DNA of 6,261 bases from Saprospiraceae bacterium (lineage in GTDB: Bacteria; Bacteroidota; Bacteroidia; Chitinophagales; Saprospiraceae), in NCBI GenBank assembly GCA_020437045.1, contig JAGQWV010000262.1, forward strand, positions 1 to 6,261. Reading direction: 5' to 3'. The notes below the pieces were generated by a model. The model was not told the origin of the DNA. It did not search any database and was given only the letters and a program-made list of their open reading frames with translations. This document shows, piece by piece, positions 1 to 6,219 of the stretch. A program made the translations under genes and the position numbers. How positions within the stretch are numbered: the first letter of the stretch is position 1; every line of letters starts with the position of its first letter.

Positions 1-45
1 TGGCTGAAGCAGATTTCAGACCGTTTAGATGGTCCCACCTGGTAA
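1..45 (+). CDS. Possible C-terminal tail of an upstream protein (partial)
   Basis: Frame 1 is open from the window edge and reads WLKQISDRLDGPTW before a TAA at 43-45. The composition is compatible with the end of a real protein, and the direction agrees with the genes that follow, but 14 residues are too few to name a family. Two other frames are also open here: plus frame 3 (3 to about 143), and a minus-strand frame that starts at an ATG at 68-66 and runs off the left edge. The assignment is therefore weak. Confidence 0.25.
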   Translation, partial: WLKQISDRLDGPTW

Positions 46-138
46 GTGATGTCTGCCTTTACTCTCATCCCACTGTTTCTCCCGCACTTTTCAGTTGTAT
101 CCCTGATGGCCGTTACTCTAACTCACCGACATCAATCA

Positions 139-170
139 TTTGATTAGAGAGCGGAGATTTATTAGTTTTA
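139..170 (+). promoter_or_regulatory. Candidate Bacteroidota-type promoter for the M19 dipeptidase gene
   Basis: TTTG at 139-142 is followed after 20 bp by TAGTTTTA at 163-170. The second box matches the Bacteroidota -7 consensus TAnnTTTG at all fixed positions except the last, and the first box matches the -33 consensus TTTG; the spacing is as expected. Transcription would begin near 175-178, about 25 nt before the ATG at 201. The rest of the 46-200 region has no other gene I can support. This is an inference from consensus only, and A/T-rich DNA yields chance matches. Confidence 0.45.
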
Positions 171-175
171 TTTTC

Positions 176-189
176 AGGGAAGCTTCCCT
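176..189. repeat. Perfect 14-bp palindrome in the dipeptidase leader
   Basis: AGGGAAGCTTCCCT is its own reverse complement. It lies 11 bp before the start codon at 201 and overlaps the start point expected from the candidate promoter just upstream. It could be an operator for a dimeric repressor or, as RNA, a 5-bp stem with a 4-nt loop at the extreme 5' end. A chance palindrome cannot be excluded. Confidence 0.5.
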
Positions 190-200
190 ATCTTACCAGC

Positions 201-1415
201 ATGAGAACACTACCTTATCTACTATTTTGCATTAGTTTTATCGCCTGCTCAACAGCAAAGAAAACTGGATATGAAGCCTATGAAGGCAAGGCTCAGGTAC
301 TAGCGCATCAATTTATCATTACCGATGGGCATGTTGATCTTCCCTATCGACTAAAAGTCAAGAATTTTCGTCTGGAAAAGGAGTATCTGGGTATACCTAT
401 TTCCACCAACGAGGGTGATTTTGATTTTGAAAGAGCTAGAAAAGGTGGTCTCGACGCACCATTTATGTCTATTTATATCCCTTCTTCCTATGAAGACAAT
501 GGCGCAAAACTTCTGGCAGATTCCCTGATAGACATGGTAGAAGGAATTGTTAAAGCTCATCCGCAGAAATTTGCCCTGGCTCGCTCACCGGAAGACGTGG
601 AACGTAATTTTGAAGACAAAAAGATCTCGTTGCCCATGGGAATGGAAAATGGTGCTCCAATAGAAGGGGATCTCAACAACCTGACTTATTTTAAGGATCG
701 GGGAATCAGTTATATTACGCTAACTCATGCTAAAGACAATCACATTTGTGATTCAAGTTATGATACTACCCGCACATGGAATGGTCTGTCGCCTTTTGGC
801 CGGCAAGTCGTCCATACAATGAATGAGGTCGGCATCATGATCGATATATCCCATGTCTCCGATAGTACCTTTTACCAGGTCATCAAATTAAGCAGTAAAC
901 CTGTCATTGCTTCACATAGTTCATGTCGTGTCTTTACCCCTGGTTTTGAACGCAATATGAATGATGATATGCTTCGAAAACTTGCTACCAATGGCGGTGT
1001 TATCCAAATCAATTTCGGATCCTCATTTCTTGATGGAGCGGTGCAGGCTGCCAATGAAGTGAATCGGGAAAATCTAGGGAAGATCTTGACGGAAAAAGGA
1101 TTGGATTGGCGGGATGAGAAAGCAAAACCCATTATCGAAAAATTCCAAAAAAATAATCCCACACTCTATGCCGATGTGCAAAAAGTAGCTGATCATATTG
1201 ATCATGTGGTTCAGATAGCGGGTATTGATCATGTAGGTTTAGGGTCCGATTTCGATGGTGTTGGTGATTCATTACCTACCGGCCTGAAAGATGTAAGTGG
1301 CTATCCCAATTTAATTGCAGAGTTGCTTCGTCGCGGATACCGTGATGAAGACATCCGAAAAATCTGTTATGCCAATGTATTTCGTGTCTGGAATAAGGTA
1401 TTGCAGAGAAGTTAA
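201..1415 (+). CDS. Lipoprotein dipeptidase, peptidase family M19 (renal/membrane dipeptidase type)
   Basis: This 404-residue protein should be a zinc-dependent dipeptidase that splits dipeptides, anchored by lipid in the envelope. Residues 1-16 form a signal peptide ending in FIAC, so Cys16 is the likely lipidated residue; Phe at -3 is slightly unusual for a lipobox. The M19 metal-site motifs are all present: HVD (His44, Asp46), GMEN (Glu149, the bridging glutamate), DISHVS (His218) and SHSSCR (His239). By comparison with human renal dipeptidase (His20, Asp22, Glu125, His198, His219) the binuclear zinc site is complete. The substrate-binding Arg (in ERNM, about residue 251) and the GSDFDG motif (348-353) are also present. 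The length fits the family. The ATG at 201 starts directly at the signal peptide and no upstream alternative is needed; there is no obvious Shine-Dalgarno sequence. The next gene begins 66 bp downstream, so co-transcription is plausible. The exact dipeptide preference cannot be read from the sequence. Confidence 0.93.
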   Translation: MRTLPYLLFCISFIACSTAKKTGYEAYEGKAQVLAHQFIITDGHVDLPYRLKVKNFRLEKEYLGIPISTNEGDFDFERARKGGLDAPFMSIYIPSSYEDNGAKLLADSLIDMVEGIVKAHPQKFALARSPEDVERNFEDKKISLPMGMENGAPIEGDLNNLTYFKDRGISYITLTHAKDNHICDSSYDTTRTWNGLSPFGRQVVHTMNEVGIMIDISHVSDSTFYQVIKLSSKPVIASHSSCRVFTPGFERNMNDDMLRKLATNGGVIQINFGSSFLDGAVQAANEVNRENLGKILTEKGLDWRDEKAKPIIEKFQKNNPTLYADVQKVADHIDHVVQIAGIDHVGLGSDFDGVGDSLPTGLKDVSGYPNLIAELLRRGYRDEDIRKICYANVFRVWNKVLQRS

Positions 1416-1481
1416 GATCAAGAACTACCCATTCCTGAAAGCAGATATGTAAATTTGCCATTTGAAATAGTTAGATACTAT

Positions 1482-3356
1482 ATGTTACCTAAATGGCCTC
1501 TGGCAATTTTCGTTATTCTTATCTCATGCACTTCCATGGAGAAAAAAAATTACCCTGAGATCCCTCTTCCATCAGATCCGCACAGTTTTGCCAATACCAA
1601 AGAAGCCTTCATTACCCATCTGGATCTAAACCTGAAGGTGAATTTTGATAATCAGATCCTTTCTGGTACGGCGACTTACGACATTTCGACTGATTCGGTT
1701 GCAAAAAGAATCGTTTTGGATATCAATGATCTGGAGATTGATTCCGTGCAGGTGCTTAATGAACAACATTGGGACCTGACGACATTCCAAATTGGCGATG
1801 AAAAACCATTCATGGGTGCGCCTTTATACATTGATCTACCCAATGCTCATGTAACAAAAATCAGGGTCAGTTACAAGACTTCTCCTAATGCATTGGCATT
1901 ACAATGGCTAAATCCGCAGCAGACTCATGACAAGCGTTTTCCCTATCTCTTCACTCAGGGACAAGCTATTCTTACCAGAAGTTGGATTCCCATACAGGAT
2001 AGTCCCGGCATACGTTTCACCTATCAAGCCCGTATCCAGGTACCTCAGGAACTCCTTGCCGTCATGAGTGCCACTAATCCCCAGAAAAAGAACGAATCTG
2101 GTATCTACGAATTTACGATGGACAAACCTATCCCGGCTTATTTAATCGCTCTTGCGGTGGGAGACCTTGATTTTCGAGCGATTTCAGATCGATGTGGGGT
2201 GTATACCGAGCCAGGACAAATAGCAGCAGCAGCTGATGAGTTTACTGATCTGGAAAAAATGGTGGCCACTGCTGAATCACTGTATGGCCATTATTTATGG
2301 GGTCGATATGATATTATTGTACTACCTCCGAGTTTTCCCTTCGGTGGAATGGAAAACCCCAGATTGACTTTTGCAACACCAACCATCATTACCGGAGACC
2401 GGTCATTGACGGCACTGGTAGCTCATGAACTCGCCCATTCCTGGTCAGGGAACCTGGTCACCAACGCCACCTGGGAAGATTTTTGGATCAATGAAGGGCA
2501 TACGGTCTATATCGAGAACAGGATTATGGAAAAATTGTACGGTCAGGAAAACGCCGACATGCTGGCACTGCTGGGATATCAGGATCTTTTGCGAACGGTA
2601 TCCGAATTTGGTGACCAGAGTGAAGAGACCAAATTAAAACTAAATCTGACCGGACGAGATCCTGATGATGGGATGAATGATATTGCCTACGAAAAGGGGG
2701 CACTTCTCTTGAAAACCTTAGAAGAAAAAGTTGGGAGGCAAACATTTGATAACTTCTTACGTCAATACTTCAAGGATTATCAATTTAAGGCCATCTCCAC
2801 GGAGCAATGGGAACAATATGTACATCAGCATTTGTTGGACTCATTGAAACTAGACTTCGACCTGAATGCATGGCTTTACCAACCGGGAATTCCAGCCGAT
2901 CATGCAGAAATCACTTCGGACAAGTTTGAAAAAGTCAATGGAAGAGTACGAGAATTTGTGCGCATCGGAAGGTTGGATCTTTCCGATACCAGAAATTGGA
3001 GCACACACGAATGGCTCCACTTTATCAGACAACTGCCTACCGATCTTCATGTAAGTTTTTATGAAAAACTCGATGATGTGTTTCATTTATCTGATTCTCA
3101 GAATTCCGAGATACTTGCAGCATGGCTTACCCTCTCTATTCAAAGTCATTACCTGGAAGGGCACAATGAAAAATCGCTGGAGGATTTTCTGGTCCACGTT
3201 GGCAGAAGAAAGTTTTTACTCCCTCTGTATCAGGCGCTGATCAAACAGGGACAGACAGAACTCGCGAAGTCCATTTTTGAAAAAGCTAAACTAAACTATC
3301 ACTCTGTTTCCGTTAAAAGTATCGAAGACCTCTTATCGGAAAAACCGTTGATGTAG
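1482..3356 (+). CDS. Lipoprotein M1 metallopeptidase, leukotriene A4 hydrolase/aminopeptidase B-like
   Basis: This is a zinc aminopeptidase that removes N-terminal residues from peptides. I place the start at the ATG at 1482 (624 residues). An in-frame TTG at 1455 would add nine residues (MPFEIVRYY) in front of an otherwise normal lipoprotein signal, MLPKWPLAIFVILIS, whose lipobox LISC gives Cys16. Visible motifs are GGMEN at 288-292 (exopeptidase motif), HELAH at 315-319, and the third zinc ligand Glu338 in WINEG, exactly 18 residues after the second His. The probable catalytic Tyr403 lies in AYEKG. The C-terminal part has GRRKF at 574-578, matching the human LTA4H segment whose Arg563 and Lys565 bind the substrate carboxylate. 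From GGMEN to YEKG the numbering is a constant 20 residues above human LTA4H as I recall it, which places this protein in that subgroup and not among the longer PepN-type M1 enzymes. It probably acts in the envelope beside the M19 dipeptidase encoded just upstream. Epoxide hydrolase activity is not implied. Confidence 0.93.
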   Translation: MLPKWPLAIFVILISCTSMEKKNYPEIPLPSDPHSFANTKEAFITHLDLNLKVNFDNQILSGTATYDISTDSVAKRIVLDINDLEIDSVQVLNEQHWDLTTFQIGDEKPFMGAPLYIDLPNAHVTKIRVSYKTSPNALALQWLNPQQTHDKRFPYLFTQGQAILTRSWIPIQDSPGIRFTYQARIQVPQELLAVMSATNPQKKNESGIYEFTMDKPIPAYLIALAVGDLDFRAISDRCGVYTEPGQIAAAADEFTDLEKMVATAESLYGHYLWGRYDIIVLPPSFPFGGMENPRLTFATPTIITGDRSLTALVAHELAHSWSGNLVTNATWEDFWINEGHTVYIENRIMEKLYGQENADMLALLGYQDLLRTVSEFGDQSEETKLKLNLTGRDPDDGMNDIAYEKGALLLKTLEEKVGRQTFDNFLRQYFKDYQFKAISTEQWEQYVHQHLLDSLKLDFDLNAWLYQPGIPADHAEITSDKFEKVNGRVREFVRIGRLDLSDTRNWSTHEWLHFIRQLPTDLHVSFYEKLDDVFHLSDSQNSEILAAWLTLSIQSHYLEGHNEKSLEDFLVHVGRRKFLLPLYQALIKQGQTELAKSIFEKAKLNYHSVSVKSIEDLLSEKPLM

Positions 3357-3383
3357 CTTTAAATAAAGATAAATACCATTAAG

Positions 3384-4721
3384 ATGTTAAAAGCCATTTC
3401 GCCTGTCGATGGGCGTTACGCAAACAAGACTAACGAACTTGTTGATTTCTTCTCAGAATATGCTTTAATCAAATACCGTGTATATGTTGAGATCTATTAT
3501 TTCATTCAACTACTGGAACAAAATCTTCCGTCCCTAAAAGAATTTCCCCGCGAGAAAATCAGCGTACTCCAGGCGATTGTGGATGATTTCACATTAGATG
3601 ATGCGCAAAAAATAAAAGACATCGAGGGAAAAACCAATCACGATGTAAAAGCAGTTGAGTATTTCCTAAAAGAAAAGTTCAGCTTAAATAACCTGGAATC
3701 CTTTGGAGAATTTATCCATTTCGGACTGACCAGCCAGGATATAAACAATACGGCTGTTCCACTTTCTATTCATGAGGCACTGCACACGGTCTACAAACCA
3801 TTAATACATAGTCTAAGAGATATTTTAATTTCCATGGCTAAAAATTGGCAGGATGTTCCAATGCTGGCCCGTACCCATGGTCAACCCGCTTCACCTACCT
3901 TGCTCGGTAAAGAGCTTTATGTTTTTGTTGACCGCCTGCAAATGCAGATCCATGCACTTTCGACCAAAGAGATTTATGCAAAATTTGGTGGCGCCGTAGG
4001 TAATCTTAATGCTCATGCCGTTACTTTTCCTGAAGTGGACTGGATTTCCTTCTCTGATCAATTTGTAAAATCAATTGGCTTAAAACGACTGAAGTATACT
4101 ACTCAGATCGATCATTACGATCAAATGGCTGATTTATTTCAAAATCTTTCGCGAATTAATACCATATTAATTGACCTTTGTCGCGATATATGGATGTATA
4201 TCTCTATAAATTATTTTTCGCAAAAAGTAAATAAGGATGAAGTTGGTTCTTCTACCATGCCGCATAAAGTCAATCCGATTGATTTTGAGAATGCGGAAGG
4301 TAATTTAGGAATTGCCAATGCCATATTTTATCATTTAGCGGAAAAACTTCCAATCTCACGATGGCAAAGAGACCTGACTGACAGCACGGTGCTGCGAAAC
4401 ATAGGAGTTCCATTTGCACACTCACTCATTTCCGTGAAATCTATCATCAAAGGACTGGGAAAACTTCAACTTAATCAAGAGGTACTTAATCAAGACCTGG
4501 AAAATAACTGGGCAGTCGTAGCAGAAGCATATCAAACCATTCTGCGACGAGAGGGTGTGGCTCAACCGTATGAGCTCCTTAAGGCTTATACCCGAGGTAA
4601 GGGATCGATGAACAAAGCGCAGCTGATGGAATTTATAGATACCCTTCCGGTGTCCGAAAGTGTAAAATCAGAACTGCGTAAAATCACCCCCCAAAATTAC
4701 ACCGGAATTGTTTCTTTTTGA
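3384..4721 (+). CDS. purB: Adenylosuccinate lyase
   Basis: PurB acts twice in purine synthesis, releasing fumarate from SAICAR to give AICAR and from adenylosuccinate to give AMP. The cytoplasmic enzyme is a homotetramer of the fumarase/aspartase superfamily. The 445-residue protein closely follows the E. coli PurB type (456 residues) throughout. It has the N-terminal SPVDGRY (6-12), NHDVKAVEYF (86-95), TSQDINN (116-122), and THGQP with catalytic His165 (His171 in E. coli). The superfamily signature loop SSTMPHKVNP starts at Ser289, which by the same offset corresponds to the catalytic Ser295. SRWQRDLTDSTVLRN follows in the C-terminal half. The ATG is 27 bp after the M1 peptidase stop in an A/T-rich leader without a Shine-Dalgarno sequence, so it may be read from the upstream promoter. 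Its last 25 bp overlap, tail-to-tail, the 3' end of the putative anti-sigma gene on the other strand. No active-site residue looks lost. Confidence 0.97.
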   Translation: MLKAISPVDGRYANKTNELVDFFSEYALIKYRVYVEIYYFIQLLEQNLPSLKEFPREKISVLQAIVDDFTLDDAQKIKDIEGKTNHDVKAVEYFLKEKFSLNNLESFGEFIHFGLTSQDINNTAVPLSIHEALHTVYKPLIHSLRDILISMAKNWQDVPMLARTHGQPASPTLLGKELYVFVDRLQMQIHALSTKEIYAKFGGAVGNLNAHAVTFPEVDWISFSDQFVKSIGLKRLKYTTQIDHYDQMADLFQNLSRINTILIDLCRDIWMYISINYFSQKVNKDEVGSSTMPHKVNPIDFENAEGNLGIANAIFYHLAEKLPISRWQRDLTDSTVLRNIGVPFAHSLISVKSIIKGLGKLQLNQEVLNQDLENNWAVVAEAYQTILRREGVAQPYELLKAYTRGKGSMNKAQLMEFIDTLPVSESVKSELRKITPQNYTGIVSF

Positions 4722-5194
4722 TGAGATCTGCGAATCAAATACTGATCGAGAGCAAGGAGCATTAAGACTCCAAAACAAATAATAGATATGTATTGAAAGA
4801 GTGGTTGATCAAGTGTCTGAACCACATCCTCCCATAACAAATTTTGCATTTGAAATGGCCGGCTGTCAGTAGAAATAGCTAAAATAATTCCGACCAGCAA
4901 CAACATTGCATTATAGAAGATAAATATCCGAAGGTTTTTCCAGGTTAAATTAGCAGTGACCAAAGAAGCCTCATGCTTGTAGATAGTTTCATTCAGAATC
5001 CGGTCTCTCAAAGCCGCACTGAGCTGAAAGGTTTCTCTTTTTTCGAGACCAGATTCCAACTGCTGCAAAAATGATAGCCTTTCTTTGAGCCCTCCATCAG
5101 TTTCCAGCTGCTGGTTGAACAGTGTCAGCTCATCGGGAGTCATTTGCGAATCGATAAACTTCCAAAGTTGTTGATCATCTTGCGGTCTAATCAT
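4697..5194 (-). CDS. Two-helix membrane protein, putative anti-sigma factor
   Basis: The 165-residue product has a cytoplasmic N-terminal region (about 1-85) with WKFIDSQMTPDELTLFNQQLETDGGLKERL, which resembles the helical start of anti-sigma domains: a short acidic, Gln/Leu-rich segment following a 'Met/Leu-T/S-P-D/E-E' turn. Two membrane segments follow, at about 88-108 and 133-151, joined by a 24-residue loop. The C-terminal tail is basic (RRSHQK), which predicts both ends inside the cell. There is no HxxxCxxC zinc motif, so it is not a classical ZAS-type anti-sigma factor. The role is inferred mainly from position: its ATG (5194-5192) lies inside the last codons of the ECF sigma gene, an 8-bp overlap that suggests translational coupling and roughly matched amounts. 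It would hold the sigma factor at the membrane until a signal is sensed. The family itself I do not recognise with certainty. The 3' end overlaps purB by 25 bp. Confidence 0.7.
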   Translation of the reverse strand: MIRPQDDQQLWKFIDSQMTPDELTLFNQQLETDGGLKERLSFLQQLESGLEKRETFQLSAALRDRILNETIYKHEASLVTANLTWKNLRIFIFYNAMLLLVGIILAISTDSRPFQMQNLLWEDVVQTLDQPLFQYISIICFGVLMLLALDQYLIRRSHQKETIPV

Positions 5195-5729
5195 GATTCT
5201 GCTTTTTCTTTAGAGAAGATAAGATGCTTGCCAATTGCTTTCGGGCTCTGAATAATTTAATTTTCACATTCGATTCGGTCATGCCCGCAATGGTACAGAC
5301 TTCCTTAATACTTTTTTCCTCCAGATAATACAAGGATATTAAGGACCGCAGATCAACAGGTAGTGAATCAATAGCTGCGTGTATGAAAGTGTTTTGTTCC
5401 TGTTGCTCCATCGTCGTCTGGACATCCATCGTTTGATCCGTATGTACGGGTAAGTCCTCCATCGGTATTAACCTTTTACGCTTGCGACTATAATCTATCG
5501 CTGTATTGTAGGCAATCCGGTAAATCCAGGTCTTCATCGAAGCTTCTGACCGGAAAGTCTTCAGATTACGATATGCCTTTACAAAAGTATCCTGTACTGC
5601 TTCTTCAGCTAATCGTGGATCACAGATAATGCGCATACACAGCGTAAGGACCAAATCTCCATATTCCTGGATCAAATCTCGAATGTCAGGATCCTGGTCC
5701 AATGCCCTTTCTGTTTCAAGTTGAAGCAA
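5187..5729 (-). CDS. ECF-family RNA polymerase sigma factor
   Basis: This 180-residue sigma70-family protein has only regions 2 and 4, as in ECF (group IV) factors. Region 2 spans about residues 17-86 and includes AEEAVQDTFVKAYRNL (core-polymerase binding) and the aromatic/basic stretch around Trp68 to RKRKR used for -10 recognition. A linker at about 87-112 is acidic and Gln-rich. Region 4 (about 113-172) ends with the helix-turn-helix SIKEVCTIAGMTESNVKIKLFRAR, which binds the -35 element. The start is taken as TTG at 5729-5727. The frame is closed by a TGA a few codons upstream, no in-frame ATG precedes region 2, and the candidate promoter on this strand (5776-5750) would start transcription near 5744, just upstream of that TTG. 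A second TTG at 5702-5700 (codon 10) is possible. The stop overlaps the start of the putative anti-sigma gene by 8 bp. The specific ECF subgroup cannot be assigned by eye. Confidence 0.93.
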   Translation of the reverse strand: MLQLETERALDQDPDIRDLIQEYGDLVLTLCMRIICDPRLAEEAVQDTFVKAYRNLKTFRSEASMKTWIYRIAYNTAIDYSRKRKRLIPMEDLPVHTDQTMDVQTTMEQQEQNTFIHAAIDSLPVDLRSLISLYYLEEKSIKEVCTIAGMTESNVKIKLFRARKQLASILSSLKKKQNHD

Positions 5730-5749
5730 TAATAACTTTTGGTCTGTTT

Positions 5750-5776
5750 GACGTCAGTCCCATAAGTCTGGTTACA
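5750..5776 (-). promoter_or_regulatory. Candidate ECF sigma-dependent promoter of the sigma/anti-sigma operon
   Basis: On the minus strand TGTAAC (5776-5771) is followed after exactly 17 bp by CGTC (5753-5750). This is the -35/-10 layout of ECF promoters: an AAC-containing -35 box and a CGTC/CGAC-type -10 box, comparable to the TGTAAC-N17-CGAC consensus of B. subtilis SigX. A start point 5-8 nt beyond the -10 box gives a leader of only about 13-16 nt before the TTG at 5729. An identical element faces the other way at 5796-5822. The motif is seen directly; its function is inferred. Confidence 0.7.
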
Positions 5777-5802
5777 AAATAAATATTCTATTTGATGTAA
5801 CC
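5770..5802. repeat. Inverted repeat formed by the two back-to-back -35 elements
   Basis: GGTTACA at 5770-5776 and TGTAACC at 5796-5802 are perfect 7-bp inverted arms separated by 19 bp of A/T-rich DNA (5777-5795). The arms are the -35 boxes of the two divergent candidate promoters, which explains the symmetry without a separate repressor. The A/T-rich centre would be upstream DNA shared by both promoters and could contact the polymerase alpha subunits. A dimeric operator is the alternative reading. Confidence 0.7.
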
Positions 5803-5822
5803 GGAATTAACAGGCTCCCGTC
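5796..5822 (+). promoter_or_regulatory. Candidate ECF sigma-dependent promoter of the divergent membrane-protein gene
   Basis: TGTAAC (5796-5801), 17 bp, then CGTC (5819-5822), followed by AAA. Box sequences, spacing and the flanking C and AAA are identical to the element on the opposite strand at 5776-5750. Transcription would start near 5828-5831, giving a leader of about 42 nt before the ATG at 5872. The shared element ties this gene to the same sigma factor as the operon facing away from it. Confidence 0.7.
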
Positions 5823-5871
5823 AAAGGGACTGAAACTATCAAACAAGTAATTATTTAATCTTAAAATTATC

Positions 5872-6219
5872 ATGGATATGTCTGGACTTCTGATTCCTAT
5901 TGTAGGTATGCTTTCATTTTTTGGTTGCCTCGGATTTATCTCTTATCTGTATTTTAAAACCAGACATAAAGAGCGGATGGCCTTGATTGAAACTGGTCAG
6001 GATGCTTCATTATTTCGAAAATCCAACAGCATACACAGTAATTTAAAATGGGGCTATCTAGGTATTGCCATCGGTCTGGCATTATTCGGCGGTCACTTTC
6101 TAGAGCAGAATACCACTATGGACCACGGTACGGGATATTTGCCAATGATCTTCCTCTTAGGTGGTCTCGCCTTAATAATTTACTACAGACGAGCAAAAGA
6201 CGATGGTCTTGAGATCTAA
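5872..6219 (+). CDS. Small three-helix membrane protein, DUF6249-like
   Basis: The 115-residue product has three hydrophobic segments, at about residues 5-28, 59-76 and 88-105. After the first helix comes a basic/acidic stretch with KTRHKERMALIETGQD (29-44). This 'RxKERMALIExG' pattern right after a membrane helix is what I associate with the DUF6249 family of small Bacteroidota membrane proteins, often found near ECF sigma genes; the family name is from memory and the function is unknown. No catalytic motif or metal ligand set is visible. The start could be ATG 5872 or the second ATG at 5878, and no Shine-Dalgarno sequence decides between them. It is transcribed away from the sigma/anti-sigma pair and has a matching ECF-type promoter element 50 bp upstream, so it is a probable target and possibly part of the envelope response. 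The 42 bp after its stop contain nothing I can assign. Confidence 0.85.
   Translation: MDMSGLLIPIVGMLSFFGCLGFISYLYFKTRHKERMALIETGQDASLFRKSNSIHSNLKWGYLGIAIGLALFGGHFLEQNTTMDHGTGYLPMIFLLGGLALIIYYRRAKDDGLEI

Noticed and set aside
3..68. Minus-strand ATG at 68-66 with a frame open to the left edge
   Set aside because: Only about 22 codons are visible, with no recognisable family and no clear promoter or ribosome-binding signal; it cannot be supported or excluded.
3..143. Plus-strand frame 3, open from the left edge to a TGA near 143
   Set aside because: The translation is rich in Ser, Pro and Cys and does not look like a protein end; it competes with the more plausible short frame-1 tail ending at 45.
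872..1162. Antisense open frame of 96 codons inside the M19 dipeptidase gene
   Set aside because: The plus strand carries an uninterrupted family-consistent enzyme with catalytic motifs across this stretch; the antisense frame shows no recognisable domain.
1852..1878. Another TGTAAC, inside the M1 peptidase gene
   Set aside because: No CGTC lies at 16-18 bp and it is within coding sequence, so it does not form the bipartite promoter pattern.
2425..3086. Several open frames of 60-80 codons on both strands inside the M1 peptidase gene
   Set aside because: They are rich in Pro, Ser, Arg and His with no domain signs, and they lie entirely within a gene supported by motifs along its full length.
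5749..5756. TGACGTCA, a perfect 8-bp palindrome
   Set aside because: It overlaps the CGTC -10 box of the minus-strand candidate promoter; an 8-bp palindrome is easily explained by that box plus chance, and no second copy is seen.
5761..5763. Minus-strand ATG just upstream of the sigma gene
   Set aside because: It is out of frame with the sigma factor, reaches a TGA after 15 codons, and lies between the candidate -35 and -10 boxes, so it would not be on the transcript.
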